NCBI GenBank assembly: GCA_024276305.1 | Contig: JAJRXK010000018.1 | Span: 45,818-109,817, forward strand | Length of the DNA: 64,000 nucleotides | Origin: Candidatus Krumholzibacteriota bacterium | Lineage (GTDB): Bacteria; Krumholzibacteriota; Krumholzibacteriia; JAJRXK01 | Reading direction: 5' to 3' | Shown: positions 41,989 to 53,563 of the stretch, piece after piece | How positions within the stretch are numbered: position 1 is the stretch's first letter | Layout: each line of letters opens with the position of its first letter | Made by a program: the position numbers and the translations under genes | Notes under the pieces: model-generated | Database searches by the model: none | Seen by the model: the letters and a program-made list of their open reading frames with translations, nothing else | What the model was told of the DNA's origin: nothing

Positions 41989-44045
41989 GCTCTTCCTCCT
42001 CGCCCTCGCGGCTTCTGGGCTGCGGGCCCATCGAGTTCGTGCTCGAGACGCAGCTCATCGATGCGGTCGCGCAGAGAGGCCGCAGTCTCGAAGTCGAGAT
42101 TCTTGGCCGCCTGGTACATCTCCGCACTGAGCCGTTCCACCAATTCCATCGGGGTCGCCGTATCCAGCGAATCCAAGATGGATCGAAGTTCCTCCCGCCC
42201 CCGAGTGCCCCGCTCCGAACGTTTCTTCTCGCCCACGCTGTCGGCGGCCGAAGTCGCAGACATGATCTCGGTGGCGCTCTTGGTGATGCTCCGCGGGATG
42301 ATTCCATGCTCCTCGTTGTAGCGAATCTGCTTCTCCCGGCGACGACTGGTCTCATCCATCGCTCTGCGCATGCTGCCAGTCACTCGATCTGCGTAGAGAA
42401 TGACTCGCCCATCCACATTGCGGGCGGCGCGTCCGGCGGTCTGGATCAGACTGCGATCGCTGCGCAGGAAACCTTCCTTGTCAGCGTCGAGGATGGCCAC
42501 CAGGCCGACCTCCGGCAGATCCAAACCCTCGCGCAGAAGATTGATCCCCACGAGAACGTCGAACTCCCCCATTCGCAGTCCGCGCAGGATCTCCACTCGA
42601 TCGAGAGCCGCGATGTCACTGTGGAGATATTCGACCCGGATTCCCGCCTCTCGCAGGTAGTCTGTCAGATCTTCGGCCATGCGTTTGGTGAGGGTGGTCA
42701 CCAGGACGCGGTACTGTGACTTCACGCTTCGATGGATCTCCGCCATCAGATCGTCGACCTGTCCGGTCACCGGGCGCACTTCGAGGACCGGATCCGTCAA
42801 TCCCGTGGGTCGAATGACCTGCTCGACCACGACCCCCGCGCTTCGCTCGAGTTCGTAATCCGCCGGCGTTGCCGAGACGTAGATCGTCTGTGGTGCCACG
42901 GCTTCGAACTCCTCGAATCGCAGGGGACGGTTGTCGAGGGCGCTCGGAAGTCGGAAACCGTGTTGGACCAGGGTTTCCTTCCGCGAGCGGTCCCCATTGT
43001 ACATCGCTCCGATCTGGGGAACCGTCACGTGGCTCTCGTCGATGATCAAGAGCCATCCGGGCGGGAAGTAGTCCAGCAGACAAGCCGGACGCTCGCCGGC
43101 CTGGCGCCGGTCGAAGTAGCGACTGTAGTTCTCGATGCCCGAGCAATAGCCGAGCTCCAGAATCATCTCCATGTCGTAGCGGGTGCGCGACTCGAGTCGC
43201 TGCATCTCCAGGAGGCGGCCATCCTGCTCGAATTCACTGAGCCGAGTCTCGAGATCCACCCCGATCTCGTGCACCACCTGTTCGAGCATGCTCCGCTCGG
43301 TCACGAAGTGGGTGGCGGGAAAGATGGCCACGTTTTCCAATCGGGAGAGCACATTCCCCGTGATCGGATCCACTTCGGTCAATCGGTCGATCTCGTCGCC
43401 GAAGAGTTCGACTCTCACGACTTCATCAGCGTAGGCGGGTTTGATTTCCACCGTATCGCCTCGAACCCGGAAGGAGCCTCGGCCGAAGGCCACGTCGTTG
43501 CGGCTGTACTGGATCTCGACCAGCCGCGCGAGCAATTCGTCTCGCTCGAGGGTCTGGCCCACGCGCATTCCCAGAACTTGTCGCCGGATGTTCTCGGGGT
43601 TTCCCAGTCCGAAGATACAGCTCACGCTGGCCACGACGATCACATCCGACCGGGACAACAACGAACTCGTGGCGCGCAGGCGCAGCCGCTCGATTTCGTC
43701 GTTGATACTGGCATCCTTCTCGATGTAGGTGCTGGTCGATGGGATGAACGCTTCGGGCTGATAGTAGTCGTAGTAGCTGATGAAGTACTCGACGGCGTTG
43801 TGCGGAAAGAATCCTCTCAGCTCCCCGTAGAGCTGCGCGGCCAGAGTCTTGTTGTGGCTCAGCACCAATGCGGGACGTCCACACTCCGCAATGACATTGG
43901 CCATGGTGAAGGTCTTGCCGCTGCCCGTCACGCCCAGCAGAGTCTGGTGACTCAGGCCATCCTGGATGCCTCGGACCAATTCCGCGATGGCCTGAGGCTG
44001 ATCCCCGGTCGGCTCGAAGGGGCGATGTAGATCGAAGACGGGCAA
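41985..44045 (-). CDS. uvrB: Excinuclease ABC subunit B
   Basis: [82 protein letters not shown]. Confidence 0.97.
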   Translation of the reverse strand: MPVFDLHRPFEPTGDQPQAIAELVRGIQDGLSHQTLLGVTGSGKTFTMANVIAECGRPALVLSHNKTLAAQLYGELRGFFPHNAVEYFISYYDYYQPEAFIPSTSTYIEKDASINDEIERLRLRATSSLLSRSDVIVVASVSCIFGLGNPENIRRQVLGMRVGQTLERDELLARLVEIQYSRNDVAFGRGSFRVRGDTVEIKPAYADEVVRVELFGDEIDRLTEVDPITGNVLSRLENVAIFPATHFVTERSMLEQVVHEIGVDLETRLSEFEQDGRLLEMQRLESRTRYDMEMILELGYCSGIENYSRYFDRRQAGERPACLLDYFPPGWLLIIDESHVTVPQIGAMYNGDRSRKETLVQHGFRLPSALDNRPLRFEEFEAVAPQTIYVSATPADYELERSAGVVVEQVIRPTGLTDPVLEVRPVTGQVDDLMAEIHRSVKSQYRVLVTTLTKRMAEDLTDYLREAGIRVEYLHSDIAALDRVEILRGLRMGEFDVLVGINLLREGLDLPEVGLVAILDADKEGFLRSDRSLIQTAGRAARNVDGRVILYADRVTGSMRRAMDETSRRREKQIRYNEEHGIIPRSITKSATEIMSATSAADSVGEKKRSERGTRGREELRSILDSLDTATPMELVERLSAEMYQAAKNLDFETAASLRDRIDELRLEHELDGPAAQKPRGRGGRA

Positions 44046-44123
44046 AACGGTCCTTCTCCCCGGCCGAGAGTCCTGAATCCATGCCCCGCCGGAGCGACAC
44101 CACTGCGCCCGACAGAAGCTTCG

Positions 44124-45137
44124 TCAGTTCGGATAGATCAACCACTCGCTGCGAAGTCCTCGAGGAGCCTCGCGCCGCACTCCGTCGAGTTCGACGATGA
44201 CCGCGCCGACGTCGGAGAACTCGACCGCAAAATGGTCATAACCCTCGACCACCCAGACTTCACCTTCCCGCAGGGTGCGGGTCTTCTTGGCCTTTCCGTC
44301 GGCGCTGACCCGGGCGCTGACCACATCGAGAGCCCGCAAACTGAGCTTCATCAGCTTCAGCTCGGCATCTGCCGGACGAAGCACACTGGGGATTCCAGGC
44401 GAGGCCTTCTCGTCGTAGGGAACCCGTTCTTGGTCCTCGAAGCGAGTGCCCGAGGCAGCGACCACCTTCTTCACGGTGGTTGTGGCCGTCTCGCCCGCGA
44501 CCTCCTCGACCTCGGGGGAAGCCTCGTCGGCGGCGAGGGTATCCGTGGAGAGAGGACTCACGGACTCGGCCTGCGTGTCGAGCGACATGGAGGACTCCCC
44601 GAGGGTTGGAGCCTTCGTCGACTCCGACTGCGGCAGGAAGGTCCGCCCCATCCAGAACAGGAGAACCACTGCGACGGCCACCAATGCCCACCACAGGCGC
44701 TTTGGCACCCGAAGAGACGACGACGCCCGGAAACGCCGCACTCGAGCGTTGTCCACCGTTTCGATGGTCCAGGTGGCTTCGGTCGTCGGCGCCGACTCCG
44801 CTTCCGCCGTCGCATCCGCAACTGGAGCCAGGGATGGACTCGGGGGCAGCACCGGGGTCACCGGAATCGATTCCCCAACGGACTCGAGCTGGGCCTCGAG
44901 CTTGGTCATCATCCACTCGCGGTCGAGACCATAGAGCTGGCACAAACTCCGGAGGAATCCTCGCGCGTAGACCGGCCCGTTCAAGCCGGCAAGGTCGTCT
45001 CCCTCCAGAGCATGGATCTGGCGAGGAGCGATCTTGGTCCTTTCGCTCACATCCTCCACAGACCATCCCCGGCCCTCACGGGCATCGGAGAGAATCTCTC
45101 CGAGGGAACGATAGTCGCGGCGATCTTCCTCGCTCAT
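44124..45137 (-). CDS. RodZ-like helix-turn-helix/TM/DUF4115 protein
   Basis: LGEILSDAREGRGWSVEDVSERTKIAPRQIHALEGDD (HTH_25-type), single TM, C-terminal DUF4115-like region. Confidence 0.75.
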   Translation of the reverse strand: MSEEDRRDYRSLGEILSDAREGRGWSVEDVSERTKIAPRQIHALEGDDLAGLNGPVYARGFLRSLCQLYGLDREWMMTKLEAQLESVGESIPVTPVLPPSPSLAPVADATAEAESAPTTEATWTIETVDNARVRRFRASSSLRVPKRLWWALVAVAVVLLFWMGRTFLPQSESTKAPTLGESSMSLDTQAESVSPLSTDTLAADEASPEVEEVAGETATTTVKKVVAASGTRFEDQERVPYDEKASPGIPSVLRPADAELKLMKLSLRALDVVSARVSADGKAKKTRTLREGEVWVVEGYDHFAVEFSDVGAVIVELDGVRREAPRGLRSEWLIYPN

Positions 45138-47872
45138 TTCGACTCCAGACTCGCCAACTGGGCTTCGACCCGGGCGAAAGTCTCCTCGAGTTCTCGCACG
45201 AGTTCCTTTTCCCGCGCCACCACCGCCTCGGGCGCCTTGGACACGAAGCTCTCGTTTCGGAGCTTGGCTCGGGCCGCACTCAGACGGCCCAGGAGTTGGT
45301 CTCGCTCCTTGCCGAGGCGCGCTCGCTCCTTGTCGAGGTCGACGAGGCCTTCGAGGGGCATGACCAGATCCACATCATCCACCACTGCGGTGACGCACTG
45401 TGACGGCCGCTCCCGCCTTCCCTCGACCTCGACCGATGCCATCTTCGCCAGAGTCTCCACATGGGAGGAGATTCGCGAAAGATCTCGTTGCCGTCCTTGC
45501 TCCGCCTGCAGTCGCAGCAGCCCGCGCTTGCCCGGAGCTACTCCGATTTCGCTCCGAAGGTTTCGCACCGACGCCACCAACTCCTGGGCCAGACCGAAGA
45601 GTCCCGCCTCCTCCGCCGCCGGAGCCACGCCCTCGAAGTGGGGCATCGGAGCCTGCGCGATGAGGCCAGAAGTCGCCGGGTGCAGACTCCACAGCTCCTC
45701 GGTGATGTAGGGAAGGAAGGGATGCAGCATCCTCAAGAGAATGTTGTGGACACAGAGGGCAACCACCAGAGCGGTCTGCCGAGACGCATCGTCCTCTCCC
45801 CGGAGACGGGGCTTGATGGCCTCGAGATACCAGTCACAGAACTCGTGCCAGAAACAGTCATAGCCCGCGTAGGCCGCATCGTTCAGGCGCCGCGACTCGA
45901 GCTCCTTCTCCAGGCGCTGCGCCGCGCACACCACCCGGTGCAGAATCCACCGATCCTCGAGAGCCAACGGGGACCGCTCTCCTTCCGGAAGGTCTGCTCC
46001 GAAGCTCCGAGCGTAGAGGCGCACGAACCACTCCTCGACATCTTCGCCCTCCTCGACGCCGACCTCCCTTCGCATCGCCTTCGCATCGGCGGAGGGAAAG
46101 GACAACCCGCACTCTTCGACATTGGTCCACAGCAGACGCGTGGCATTCCAGATCTTGTTGCAGAAATTGCGACCGGTTTCGACCGTCTCTTCGCTGAAAT
46201 TCATGTCCTGCCCGGTCGGGGTCAACATGATCAGAACGAAGCGGAGAGCATCCGCCCCATAGCGGTCCATCAGCTCGAGCGGATCGGGACTGTTGCCGAG
46301 CGACTTGCTGAGCTTTCGCCCTTTTTCGTCCCGGATGATCCCGGTGTAGAGCACTTCGGTGAAGGGTGGCTCCCCGAGGAATTCATAGGACGCCATGATC
46401 ATGCGGGCGACCCAGAAAAAGAGGATGTCCGCACCGGTCACCAGTACGCTGGTAGGGTGGAAGCGCCGCAGGTCCTCGGTCTCTTCGGGCCAACCCAGCG
46501 GACTGAAGGTCCATAGCCAACTGCTGAACCAGGTGTCGAGCACGTCGGGATCCTGCACCAGGTCGCGGCGACCGCATTCTTCGCAGGCTTCTGGCTCCGA
46601 GCGGTGTACCTGTCCATGACCGCAAGCGGCACACTCCCAGTAGGGAATCCGGTGCCCCCACCAGAGTTGGCGACTGATGCACCAATCCCGGATGTTGCGC
46701 ATCCAGTTGTAGTAGACCCCGATCCAACGTTCGGGGTACATCCGGATGGCTCCAATCTCGACCGCCTCGATGGCCGGACGGGCCAACTCTTCCATCTTGA
46801 GAAACCACTGCTTGGAGATGTAGGGCTCGATGACCGTGTCCGTGCGATCGTGGTAGCCCACCTTGTGGACGTGATCTTCGGTCTTCACCAGCCGCCCTTC
46901 GGCGGCCATGTCCGCGACCACTCGACGGCGAGCCTCGAAGCGGTCCAGGCCCCGATAGACCTCCGGAACTGCGTCGTTCAGTCGGCCATCGGGCTCGAGG
47001 ATGTTCACGAAGTCCAGTCCATGGCGTTTGCCGATCTCGTAGTCGTTCGGATCGTGGGCGGGAGTCACCTTCACGCAGCCCGTCCCGAATTCGGGATCCA
47101 CGTGCTCGTCTTCCACGATGGGAATCCGCCGACCGACCAGCGGAAGAATGACCTCCTTCCTCTTGAGGTGTGCGGTCTTGTCCGCCGTGGGATGAATGGC
47201 GATCGCGGTGTCCCCCAACATCGTCTCGGGCCGAGTGGTGGCCACGACCACCTCTCCCCCTCCCTCGAGGTCGTAACGAAAGTGCCAGAGCTTTCCCTTC
47301 ACTTCCTTGTGAACCACCTCCTCGTCACTCACCGCGCTCTGCTGGGCAACCGACCAGTTGACCATGTAGTCAGCCCGGTAGATCCAACCCTTTTCGTAGA
47401 GGCGAAGGAAGGCCTCCCGCACGGCTTCGGACCGCGGTTCATCCAGGGTGAAGGCCTCCCGCTGCCAATCCAGGCTCACCCCGTAACGCCGAAACTGATC
47501 GACGATCACATCGTGATGGTCATCGGACCATTTTCGAGCCCGCTCGAGGAAAGCCTCACGACCGATCGTCTTGGGATCCTTCCCCTCCTCCTCGAGTGCA
47601 CGCGCCACCTTGTTCTCGGTCGCGATGCTGGCGTGATCGGTTCCCGGGACGAAGAGAGTGGGACGACCGCACATCCGGTAGTAACGAACCAGGGCATCCA
47701 TGATCCCCGCGCCGAGGCAATGGCCGATGTGGAGGATCCCGGTGACATTCGGAGGGGGGAGCGTGATCACGAAGGCATCGTCCGTCCCGTCGTGGGGACG
47801 AAAGACTCCCGCCTCCTCCCAACGGGGATACCATTTGGACTCGAGTCCACTGGGGTCGTACTGCTTGTCCAT
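45134..47872 (-). CDS. valS: Valyl-tRNA synthetase
   Basis: LPPPNVTGILHIGH, KGRKLSKSLGNSPDPLEL, C-terminal coiled coil. Confidence 0.97.
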   Translation of the reverse strand: MDKQYDPSGLESKWYPRWEEAGVFRPHDGTDDAFVITLPPPNVTGILHIGHCLGAGIMDALVRYYRMCGRPTLFVPGTDHASIATENKVARALEEEGKDPKTIGREAFLERARKWSDDHHDVIVDQFRRYGVSLDWQREAFTLDEPRSEAVREAFLRLYEKGWIYRADYMVNWSVAQQSAVSDEEVVHKEVKGKLWHFRYDLEGGGEVVVATTRPETMLGDTAIAIHPTADKTAHLKRKEVILPLVGRRIPIVEDEHVDPEFGTGCVKVTPAHDPNDYEIGKRHGLDFVNILEPDGRLNDAVPEVYRGLDRFEARRRVVADMAAEGRLVKTEDHVHKVGYHDRTDTVIEPYISKQWFLKMEELARPAIEAVEIGAIRMYPERWIGVYYNWMRNIRDWCISRQLWWGHRIPYWECAACGHGQVHRSEPEACEECGRRDLVQDPDVLDTWFSSWLWTFSPLGWPEETEDLRRFHPTSVLVTGADILFFWVARMIMASYEFLGEPPFTEVLYTGIIRDEKGRKLSKSLGNSPDPLELMDRYGADALRFVLIMLTPTGQDMNFSEETVETGRNFCNKIWNATRLLWTNVEECGLSFPSADAKAMRREVGVEEGEDVEEWFVRLYARSFGADLPEGERSPLALEDRWILHRVVCAAQRLEKELESRRLNDAAYAGYDCFWHEFCDWYLEAIKPRLRGEDDASRQTALVVALCVHNILLRMLHPFLPYITEELWSLHPATSGLIAQAPMPHFEGVAPAAEEAGLFGLAQELVASVRNLRSEIGVAPGKRGLLRLQAEQGRQRDLSRISSHVETLAKMASVEVEGRRERPSQCVTAVVDDVDLVMPLEGLVDLDKERARLGKERDQLLGRLSAARAKLRNESFVSKAPEAVVAREKELVRELEETFARVEAQLASLESK

Positions 47873-48014
47873 GGTCTACCTTCGCCCTGGCAAGAAAGCT
47901 TGGCGGCAGCGTGAGGCCTTCCCCACGTCGAAGCCGTCCGGAGCCCGTGAGGTTAGTCGGGAAGCCTGGGGGTGTCAAAGAAACGGCGGCGGTGCGCGGG
48001 GGAGCAAATCGGGG

Positions 48015-48695
48015 TCAGCGCAGGAGCGCGACGAGGTCGTAGACCCCATGGGATCGTGCGATCTCATCGCCCGCGGTGCCCCCCTTCTCGCCGCTGAAGT
48101 CCCGCTCGGAGCGGTATCGAACCCTCGCCCTCCAGAGGAGTTCGCCCGCCTCGAGGTCGACGAGACAACCCACCAGCTTCCCCTCGAGCTGAGCATAGCT
48201 CGCGCGGCGCACGTCCACCGAGAAATCGACATCGACATAGTCGCCCGGGAGGTCCTCGAGCCCCACCACTTCACGCTCGTCCACCCAAGCCACGAGGATG
48301 TAGCGTTCGTGAATCACGGCTCCGAGATCTCGGGTCGATTCCGACCCGATCGCTTCCTCCCGCACCAGCCGGCGGCGCAACTGCCGAAAGCCCTCCAGTC
48401 CGGAGTCCCCCGCCTCGCCCAAACGTTGCAAGACGAGGTCCGGAGCGATGATGTCGACCCCTCGAAGCTGGGTCATGCATTCGAGGTAGAGCGCATTCGA
48501 CACCTCTGCGGCGACGTCAGCCGAATCCGAGACCGAACGCAGGTGGGCCGCCGGCGCCACCGCGAAGCCCCGTTCGAAAGCCTCCGGCAGTCGATCGGAC
48601 GCGAAAATGACTTCGGTTCGAAGACCCTGGCCCGGAGCACAGGCTCCCAGGAGGAAAGTTCCCAGGAGGAGGCCACACTTCGAGAAACGCTGCAT
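48015..48695 (-). CDS. Hypothetical lipoprotein
   Basis: MQRFSKCGLLLGTFLLGACAPG with lipobox LLGAC; no confident family. Confidence 0.6.
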   Translation of the reverse strand: MQRFSKCGLLLGTFLLGACAPGQGLRTEVIFASDRLPEAFERGFAVAPAAHLRSVSDSADVAAEVSNALYLECMTQLRGVDIIAPDLVLQRLGEAGDSGLEGFRQLRRRLVREEAIGSESTRDLGAVIHERYILVAWVDEREVVGLEDLPGDYVDVDFSVDVRRASYAQLEGKLVGCLVDLEAGELLWRARVRYRSERDFSGEKGGTAGDEIARSHGVYDLVALLR

Positions 48696-49062
48696 CGCCG
48701 CTGCTTTCGTGAAGAAAACGGTCCCTCGACCCCGCAAAACGACCTCGATTTCCCAGTCGATCGTTTCAGCCTACTTGCGCAGGGCTTTCGACGGCAAGTC
48801 GAAACCTCACTCCCTCCAGCCGACGCCCCAGATATCCCCCTTGTGCGAAAGAGGGCCAGGCGTCTAGAATGCACTCAGCTCGTCGATCTCGGGTCACCCG
48901 CGGACTTCTTCGCCCCCTGGCGGGGAACTGTGAGCGCTGACTGGTCCCAACGGCACCTCGACTCGGCATCTCCTGGTCGTCGCCACACCAGCCCGAGATC
49001 AATTGCATCGTTCGTGCTCGCCGCACCACGAATGACAAGCTCATCCATTGGAAAGGATGCTC

Positions 49063-52000
49063 ATGCGATCCTTGTGCAATCTGCGCGTGGGAATGGTCTC
49101 GACCTGGATCTTTGCCATCGCTCTGACTCTCCTTCCGAATCCTTCGCTGGCCGCACGCTCGGCGCTCGAAGTCCAACAGCTCGACCAGGACTACCGCGCC
49201 GCCGGCTATGTCCTGCATTGGGACCCCGACCGTGGAATTCCCGACCGCATCTACGACGGCCAGCTGGGGCTGCGTCGTGGCACCCCGCCGAGCGGGAGCG
49301 CCGAATCCATCTCCGAGACCTTCCTCCGGGACAACGCTCCGCTGCTCTTCGGCACCACCGACGTGACCTTCACCAACGACGGACTGCGCAAGGTCGGCGG
49401 TGCTTCCTTCGAACTGCGCGTGGTCCAGACGCGGGAAAGCCTCTCGGGTACGCAGGTCATTCGGCAACAGTATTCCAATGGAATCCCGGTCGACGGAGCC
49501 ACCGTTCAGGTGAATCTGAACAAGGTGGGCGAGGTCCTCTCGGCCATCAACGAGATCGATCCGACCGCAGTCCTGGTCAACACGGTTCCGACCATCACCC
49601 GGAGCGAGGCCATCGCGGCCACTCTGGCTCCGCTCACCAAGGTCGGCCCCGAGCGCGTGCCGCCGACGGCCGAGCTCGTGGCGGTCAACAACGCGGGACG
49701 AACGGTCCTCGTGTGGAAGACCTCGGTTCCGCTGTGGTCTCCGTACAGCGATCAGATCGCTTACATCGATGCCACCACCGGCGAGACCTTGCGCCAATAC
49801 GATGCAATGCTGAACTGCTCCAACAAGCTGCCCTCCGGCGACAACGAACGCATCGACATCACGCCGCCGGTCGCCCAGCCCGAACCGGCGAATCCCGGAT
49901 TCGCCAAGGGGGCCACCGCTGTCGGATCGGGGAACGTTCTTCCGGCGAATCCTCTGAATGGACATCCCGAACGCTATAACCTCCGGGACGGCGATCCCGT
50001 GGTGGGCTTCGTTCAGAACCAGGTCCTGAATCGCCTCGATGGATCGGGCTTCTTGCGTGGCGACTACTGCGACGCCAACAACAGCGACCAACCGCGGGCG
50101 AATGATCCTACCCTCACTTTCAACTTCAGTCCCGATGTACTCAACGGTCATTTCCACGAAGTGAATGTCTATTGGCACATCGACGAGTTCCAGAACTACA
50201 TCCAGACGGTTCTGGGGATCACTGGGGCGAACAACCGTCAGCAGCCGGCCTTCGCTCACCAGGGCGAAGACGACAACTCATCCTACAGCCCCGCGACCGG
50301 GGACGTGCGCTTCGGCGATGGCGGAGTCGATGATTCGGAGGACGGCGAGGTCGTCCTCCACGAATACGGGCACGCGATTCACGACAACATCTCTGGAATC
50401 GGCGGCGGAGAAGCCGGCGCGATTTCGGAGGGATTCGGTGACTACGTGGGTGCGACCTTCGGAGACAATCCCCTTGTCGCCGAATGGGATGCCACCGCCT
50501 ACAACCCCGGCCCTCCCCCCAACCTGCGCCGAACCGACACCACCAAGCACTATCCCGAAGATCTCACCGGCGAGGTCCACGCCGACGGAGAGATCATCGC
50601 TTCCACCTGGTGGGATGCGAGGGTAGCCCTCGGGGCGACCATCGCCGACCAGCTCACGATCGAGAGCTTCTTCCTCGTCGGTCCCAATGCGACCATGAGT
50701 GACATGGCCAATGCCTATGTCCAGGCCGATCAGGCCCTCTATGGAGGCGCTCACCTGGGGATCATCTTCAGCGTTTGGGGAAATCGAGGGATCGGTCCGG
50801 CCTACTTGCTCGAGATCGGCCACACCCCCCTCTCGGACACCGAAGACACCGCTGGACCTTACATGGTCCAGGCCTCGATCGCCCATACCTCCCCCATCAC
50901 CGGCGCCGGTGCGGTGCAGATGCACTGGCGCTTTGCGGGAGACCCGACCTTCACCGATGTGGTGATGACCTCGACTGGAATCGACCAGTGGGCGGCGTCC
51001 ATCCCCGGGCCCGGGGCTGACGCCACCATCGAGTACTACATCAGCGTGACCGACGATCAGGCGGTCTCCGCCAATCTGCCGGCGACCGCACCGACCACTA
51101 GCTTCAGCTTCAACGTGGGTACGGACTTCGTGCCCCCGGTGGTCGTCCACAACCCTCTCGGCAATCAGCCCCTGCTCACTTGGCCCGCTGAGGTCCGCGC
51201 TTCGGTGACGGACAATCTGGGGCTGGCCAGCGTGAGTTGTGACTGGTCACTCAATGGCGTGCCGCAACCGAGCTTTCCGCTCTTCGTGGCCGGAGGCACC
51301 GACTGGGCGGCGGACTTCCCGATTCCCGCCACGAATCTGAGTATCGGCGATCAGATCGTGTACACCGTGGTGGCCGTGGACGCCTCCTCGGCGAGCAACA
51401 TGACCTCGTCGGGCCCGCATACCTTCCAGGTGATCGATGCGAAGGGCGTGGTATTGCTCATTGATGACGACACCACGGCTGCATCCGGGTCGGCGAAACA
51501 GTTGCCCGACAAGACCACGGTCCAACCCGGTCCCCCACGGTCGGAACTGTCCAAGGGCGCCTCGGCCAGTCAGATGGCAGCGGCCCTCACCGCCGCGGGT
51601 TATGTGGTCACCACCGAGACGGTGGCCGCCACGGATCCCGCAACCTGGTCCACCTACAGCTTCCTCATCTCCAGCTCGGGTGCGAACAACTCGCCGCTGG
51701 CGGATGCTGCCTACCGCGCCGCCCTGGTGGCCTACACTCAGGCTGGAGGCAAGTTGGTGGTCGAAGGTGGAGAGGTCGGCTACGCGTCGGCGAGTTCTCC
51801 CGGGTACCCCGAAATCGTCGCTGACGTCATTCACGCCTTCGACTGGGACGCCGACAATGCGGGGGCACTGACGGAGATCGCGGGACAGGAGCTCCATCCG
51901 CTCCGAACGACCCCGAATCCGCTGCCCGCCACCATTGGGGTGACCTATTCGGGCAACTACGGCGATCAGGATTCGGTGAAACCGAATCCCGAGGCTTATC

Positions 52001-53403
52001 TCGTCTACGGAACCACGGCTCAGCCCGCCAACGCGGGAATCCTGGTCTTCGATGACAACCCTGCTCCGCAGAGCGCCCAGATCGTCTATCTGGCCTTCGC
52101 GATGTCCCAGGTCACGGACCCGGCCCAGGCCGACGCCCTGATCGAGAACGTCGCGGACTTCCTCCTGGCCAGCGAAGGTGGCGCAAGCTCCACGATCAGC
52201 GGTCGGGTGCTCGTTCAGAACCGTTCCACCCATGCCGGAGTCACCGTCGAGGCCGGCGGAGTGACCGCGACCACCAATCATGACGGCATCTACACCCTGA
52301 GTGGACTCTTCGCGGGAACCTACACCGTGACTGCGTCCCTGCCCGGTTGGGGTACCGCCCGTCAGATGGTTACCGTCGGCGACGGTCAGACCGTGTCGAA
52401 CGTGAACTTCGAGCTGAGAGAGATCGCGACGGTCCAGGTCTGTGATCAGGCCAACATCGCGATTCCCGATGCCGATCCTGTGGGCATCCTGCGCACCATC
52501 GACGTGGTGGATGCGGGAGAGCTCGGCGACGTCAAGATGAGCGTCGACATTTCCCACACCTGGCGTGGCGACCTCATCGTCGAATTGACCAGTCCGCAGG
52601 GAACCACGGTACGGGTGCACAACCGCACGGGGGGGGCGGCCTCCGACCTCGTCGCGAATTATGATGGCGATACCCTGCCGGATGGGCCCGGGACCATGGA
52701 TGACTTCGACGGAGAAGAAGCCCTCGGAACCTGGACCCTCATGGTGAGCGACAATGCCAACTTCGACACCGGAACCCTGAACTCCTGGTGCCTGGATTTG
52801 GGCATCCTCCAGGCGGGATCGGTGCCGGTTGCGGTGACCAGTTTCGGTCTCACCAATCTCGAATCGGGCATCGAAGTCAGCTGGGAAGCCGTCGACATTC
52901 GAGCGGTGAAGGCCTTCCAGGTGCGAAGAATCGTCCGCGGTCTCGATCGCATTGCGAACAAGGCACCCATTACCCCCGAGCAGGGGACGATGCGCTTCTT
53001 CGATCCCCTCGAAGGCGTCGAGCCCGGAACCGAGGTCGCCTACGTTCTGGATGCTCTGATGACCGATGGCAGCTGGCAGCAGATGAGTGAGTTGACCAAG
53101 ATCAGCTACGCTCCCACGCGGCCCGCGAATTACGCCCTCGATCAGAACCTTCCCAACCCCTTCAATCCTCGAACCGAGATCCATTTCGCCCTGGTGCGGA
53201 GCGGGGTCACCACCCTGCGGATCTACGATGTGTCGGGACGTTTGGTGAAGGAACTCCTCAACCAGGAGCTGGGCGCCGGACGCCACACCGCGGTGTGGGA
53301 AGGTCTGGACGAGCGCGGACGCCGCGTCTCGACTGGAACCTACTTCTACCAGTTGCACAGTGGTGACTACACCCAGACCCGTAGCATGGTGATGGTGAAG
53401 TAG
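49063..53403 (+). CDS. Secreted multidomain M36 (fungalysin-like) metallopeptidase with P-domain and C-terminal FlgD-like sorting domain
   Basis: HEYGHAIHDN zinc motif with GAISEGFGDYVGATF; P/Homo B-like VDISHTWRGDLIVELTSPQGTTVRVHNRTGG...WTLMVSDNANFDTGTLNSWCLDLG; C-terminal LDQNLPNPFNPRTEIHFAL...RSMVMVK. SD GAAAGG favours ATG at 49063. Confidence 0.85.
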   Translation: MRSLCNLRVGMVSTWIFAIALTLLPNPSLAARSALEVQQLDQDYRAAGYVLHWDPDRGIPDRIYDGQLGLRRGTPPSGSAESISETFLRDNAPLLFGTTDVTFTNDGLRKVGGASFELRVVQTRESLSGTQVIRQQYSNGIPVDGATVQVNLNKVGEVLSAINEIDPTAVLVNTVPTITRSEAIAATLAPLTKVGPERVPPTAELVAVNNAGRTVLVWKTSVPLWSPYSDQIAYIDATTGETLRQYDAMLNCSNKLPSGDNERIDITPPVAQPEPANPGFAKGATAVGSGNVLPANPLNGHPERYNLRDGDPVVGFVQNQVLNRLDGSGFLRGDYCDANNSDQPRANDPTLTFNFSPDVLNGHFHEVNVYWHIDEFQNYIQTVLGITGANNRQQPAFAHQGEDDNSSYSPATGDVRFGDGGVDDSEDGEVVLHEYGHAIHDNISGIGGGEAGAISEGFGDYVGATFGDNPLVAEWDATAYNPGPPPNLRRTDTTKHYPEDLTGEVHADGEIIASTWWDARVALGATIADQLTIESFFLVGPNATMSDMANAYVQADQALYGGAHLGIIFSVWGNRGIGPAYLLEIGHTPLSDTEDTAGPYMVQASIAHTSPITGAGAVQMHWRFAGDPTFTDVVMTSTGIDQWAASIPGPGADATIEYYISVTDDQAVSANLPATAPTTSFSFNVGTDFVPPVVVHNPLGNQPLLTWPAEVRASVTDNLGLASVSCDWSLNGVPQPSFPLFVAGGTDWAADFPIPATNLSIGDQIVYTVVAVDASSASNMTSSGPHTFQVIDAKGVVLLIDDDTTAASGSAKQLPDKTTVQPGPPRSELSKGASASQMAAALTAAGYVVTTETVAATDPATWSTYSFLISSSGANNSPLADAAYRAALVAYTQAGGKLVVEGGEVGYASASSPGYPEIVADVIHAFDWDADNAGALTEIAGQELHPLRTTPNPLPATIGVTYSGNYGDQDSVKPNPEAYLVYGTTAQPANAGILVFDDNPAPQSAQIVYLAFAMSQVTDPAQADALIENVADFLLASEGGASSTISGRVLVQNRSTHAGVTVEAGGVTATTNHDGIYTLSGLFAGTYTVTASLPGWGTARQMVTVGDGQTVSNVNFELREIATVQVCDQANIAIPDADPVGILRTIDVVDAGELGDVKMSVDISHTWRGDLIVELTSPQGTTVRVHNRTGGAASDLVANYDGDTLPDGPGTMDDFDGEEALGTWTLMVSDNANFDTGTLNSWCLDLGILQAGSVPVAVTSFGLTNLESGIEVSWEAVDIRAVKAFQVRRIVRGLDRIANKAPITPEQGTMRFFDPLEGVEPGTEVAYVLDALMTDGSWQQMSELTKISYAPTRPANYALDQNLPNPFNPRTEIHFALVRSGVTTLRIYDVSGRLVKELLNQELGAGRHTAVWEGLDERGRRVSTGTYFYQLHSGDYTQTRSMVMVK

Positions 53404-53424
53404 TCTCCTCCCAACCCTCCTCCT

Positions 53425-53457
53425 CAGGTCACGGTGCCCTCGGGGCTCCGTGACCTG
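53425..53457 (+). terminator. Strong hairpin after the M36 peptidase gene
   Basis: CAGGTCACGG-TGCCCTCGGGGCT-CCGTGACCTG. Confidence 0.65.
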
Positions 53458-53563
53458 GGAGAGGGTCTTTCTCTGCTCCCCCCCGACGTGGTATATTCTA
53501 AGCATCCGGCGGATGGTCCTCGCTCCCCCGCCGGGGACCTCACCCCCATTCGAGAGGCTTCGC

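Noticed and set aside
47700-49979. 759-aa plus-strand ORF
   Set aside because: Spans valS antisense, the lipoprotein antisense and an out-of-frame part of the M36 peptidase; composition is shadow-like.
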